Shown in pieces: positions 61,830 through 64,000 of a stretch of 64,000 nt of DNA. Both the position numbers and the translations under genes were made by a program. The notes beneath the pieces are model-generated. The model ran no database searches, was not told where the DNA came from, and was given only the letters and a program-made list of their open reading frames with translations. The DNA is from Cichorium intybus (taxonomy: Eukaryota > Streptophyta > Magnoliopsida > Asterales > Asteraceae), in assembly GCA_023525715.1 (NCBI GenBank), contig CM042014.1:17215563-17279562 (forward strand), read 5' to 3'. How positions within the stretch are numbered: the first letter of the stretch is position 1; the number at the start of each line of letters is the position of its first letter.

Positions 61830-63117
61830 AATAATTGGGGATTCCGGCTTTCTTGATGCTGGAAAGTGGAAACAGAGACTTCTAAGATGGATTTGACATT
61901 GGAATTTGCTAATGCGACTATCACTTCTTTACGGGTTCTGATATTTTCCAAGATTTTGGCGAGTCTTGGGTTGATGGTGGGGTCGGGGAGGATTGTAGGG
62001 TTGATTGTTGTACCCTTTACGGTTCCAAAAGGACCGGGTTTTTGTGGGTTGGTTATTGTTGTAATTTGGTGATCTGATTGACCGTTTTTTCTGTTCAGAT
62101 GGTTGGAGTTTTTCGGCTAAGTCACGTACTTGTTTCTTTAGTTCATCGTTTTTGGTGGATAAATCTGTGATGTCTGATTTGAATCTGTTGACTTGATCTG
62201 CGGATTCACATGAAGTTGTTTCAATCTGAAAAGGAAATTGAGGGTTTGATACTGGAATAACATTGATTAAGTGGTAACTACTGATCTTGAGTAAGGAAGA
62301 AGCAAGTTCTTAATATAATAATGAAACAGGGGATGTATAAGAAACGATGTTGAAGTTGATGTATACAGAAAGTTACTATTTTTCTAACCCCCAATTTACC
62401 AACCATAGTTATGCCCTATGAAATTGGAAAACTAATACCTTGTACATTATTGCAAGAAAGCAAAGACCATAAGTTCTAAAACAGAGAAGTGGATTATGTT
62501 GTACATCAAAATGTTGCTCAATTTGTAATACTTGCTTTTGGAAAAATCTAACATCTAGATTAGGTTTACAGGCTTACAGCTGAACAGGAACATGTTGGAC
62601 ATCAAGTAAATTTGTTAGTGAAATATCTTTCTTTTTTATACAGGAAGGGAGTACGAGAAGCTCTTGATTAAATAATACCAACCCATTCATGCAGATCAAG
62701 AGAAATGTTTGATCCAATAAAAGGTCAACAGTAGTTTTGCACAAAGTCAACGATGTGTGTCGTTAACGAAATGTATTCCTAAGCAACTGATTAAAGCAAA
62801 ATAGGCTTTGAATATGGAGTAATCTCATATAACAATATAATGCGAGTGATTCGGAGTTCACAAAGTGGTACCTGTGAATTCGATTTGGAAAGTCGGCGAC
62901 TTCGAAAATGAGAAGCGGGATTGGAGTCGTCGGAGAAGAAACCATGAGGGTATTCCGATGATGCAGTTGGAGACGACGACCAAGCGATTAGGGTACGGCG
63001 ACTCACGGCGAGCGAGGAAGATGATGTGCCGACCGACGGCGAAGAGGGAGGAGGAAGAAATCGGACGGAAGGCAACCTTTTAGGACCACCGGATGCTGCC
63101 GGAAAGCTTCATATTGC
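61830..63117 (-). pseudogene. GT77 arabinosyltransferase (RRA-like) N-terminal fragment
   Basis: Exon 1 (about 62872-63117) ends YPHGFFSDDSNPA..SKSNSQ with a GT donor at 62871. After a 0.65 kb intron, exon 2 (from 62225 downward) gives SCESADQVNRFKSDITDLST, KNDELKKQVRDLAEKL, PGPFGTVKGTTINPTILPDP, INPRLAKILENIRTRKEVIV and ALANSNVKSILEV. This matches the stem and start of the catalytic domain of RRA-type arabinosyltransferases of the Golgi, which modify extensin hydroxyprolines. At least two frameshifts (before PGPFG and after ILEV) and a premature end near IPNY show it is broken. The rest of the catalytic domain, with its DxD motif, is absent. A repeat end was not found around it, so capture by an element is possible but unproven. 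Confidence 0.75.
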
Positions 63118-63675
63118 GGTCCATAATCGGAATTCTTTGTGGCGGTGTAGAAGCGGTGTGAGAGAGAGAGAGACTCTCAAGAGAATTCGTGATCCAACAT
63201 AGATGAGAGAGAAAGAGAGAGATATAATTGGTATTTATTTTGATTTTACAAATGTTACATAAAAAAACGTAGCCTCATAACTCAAAAAAAACGTTCAAAT
63301 AGGAAACCAAATCACGGGAACAAACGTACAACCAAACCCAAAAAAACACGCAAATTAAATAGATAGATAATTCCCTTTACGTATATCTTTTATTTACTTC
63401 ATACTCCATATAGTGATATAGTTTAAACATAAAACTTTATAAATAGTCCATGTGGTTTTATAGATATATCAAATTTCGTTCCTAATTTTAAAATTTTTTA
63501 AGAATAATCCTTGTAGGTTAAAAAATTTATAATGGTCCCTAAGTCATATGAAATGACTAATTTATTCTTTTTAATTTATTTTACATTTACTTTAACTAAA
63601 ATTTATTCTTTAAAAAAAAAAGACAATAATTACCACCTTAAACCCCCACCGTTACCCCGGCTTCACTCTTTCTCT

Positions 63676-63706
<31 letters not shown>

Positions 63707-64000
63707 CTCATTTTATTTCTCTCTTAATATGCTGTGATTGAGTGTTCCATCGCCTCATCAAAAGCTCACATCCACCTCACCAAAATCAGATCGGGCGGTA
63801 ACATTGTCCACCAATTTGCTTTACGCGATGTCAAATCTAGAATCAAACTACTCAGAAACATCATTCTAAATTGTTGGTAAGAATCTAGATTCAATTTGAG
63901 GAATTTTTTGGATGTTGCCTTCGAGCTGGGTGGGTAGTTTATGCGATTTCTACAGATGAAGAAGTCATCCTCACGAGGCAGTTGAGGAGAGGGGCACTGT
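63118..64000. other. Intergenic DNA with (GA)n and (CT)n tracts
   Basis: GA-rich tract near 63162-63220 (5' flank of the RRA-like fragment) and a (CT)n run near 63681-63707. From 63740 to the window end the base composition is more gene-like (tcgcctcatcaaaagctcac, gatcgggcggtaac), but no ORF or splice-linked product was recognised. Confidence 0.45.

Noticed and set aside
63740..64000. Possible exon at the right edge of the window
   Set aside because: Composition is gene-like, but no frame gave a recognisable product and the window ends.

Overview
This window looks like TE-dense, AT-rich nuclear DNA of a eudicot plant. Intron-containing genes match Arabidopsis-type single-copy genes, and the space between them is filled with nested transposons and long (TA)n arrays. 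The element families and gene models fit an Asteraceae-like genome, but that placement is an impression, not something shown here.

Three genes look intact. A chloroplast J-like membrane protein (CJD1-like, 10 exons) lies at 4388-6309 (+). An intronless pentatricopeptide-repeat protein resembling mitochondrial editing factor MEF9 lies at 8048-10039 (-). A GT8 inositol phosphorylceramide glucuronosyltransferase (IPUT1-like, 9 exons) lies at 31418-34127 (+). They are not linked functionally.

Layout. 0.5-4.1 kb: a solo copia-type LTR broken by a Pack-MULE carrying pieces of an LRR receptor kinase and by a 1.06 kb foldback MULE/MITE. 4.4-10 kb: CJD1 and MEF9. 10.4-26.9 kb: a three-level nest. A small PIF/Harbinger element with a Myb/SANT-like ORF is split by copia element A (TSD tatac), which is itself split by copia element B (TSD atata). 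Each copia carries an uninterrupted 1343-codon gag-pol and, by eye, identical or nearly identical LTRs. 26.9-31 kb: a hAT transposase relic, a Ty3/gypsy-type solo LTR with a perfect TSD, and a Harbinger MITE just upstream of IPUT1. 34-39.6 kb: a tandem duplication, a decayed copia and a 970 bp hAT element. 39.9-42.3 kb: a MULE-derived ORF fusing a SWIM zinc finger to an OTU protease domain, bracketed by (TA)n and an outer inverted repeat.

42.9-61.7 kb: four Helitron-like elements recognised by 3' hairpins and CTAG-type ends. Three are 3.2-3.4 kb, lie on the minus strand and carry captured exons: a fused BOP1-like/RAD16-like exon, several exons of a UXT-type nucleotide-sugar transporter, and the start of a class VIII myosin motor. 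A gag-protease-only LTR element (TR-GAG type) and microsatellite-bordered MITEs lie among them. The last 2 kb hold a broken GT77 (RRA-like) arabinosyltransferase N-terminus.

The most unusual signals are: (1) a run of hairpins in the copia leader RNA with repeated loops and compensatory base changes between the two elements; (2) the BOP1::RAD16 chimeric exon; (3) the repeated use of (TA)n arrays as borders by MULE, Helitron, LTR and MITE elements. No rRNA, tRNA or CRISPR structure was seen.
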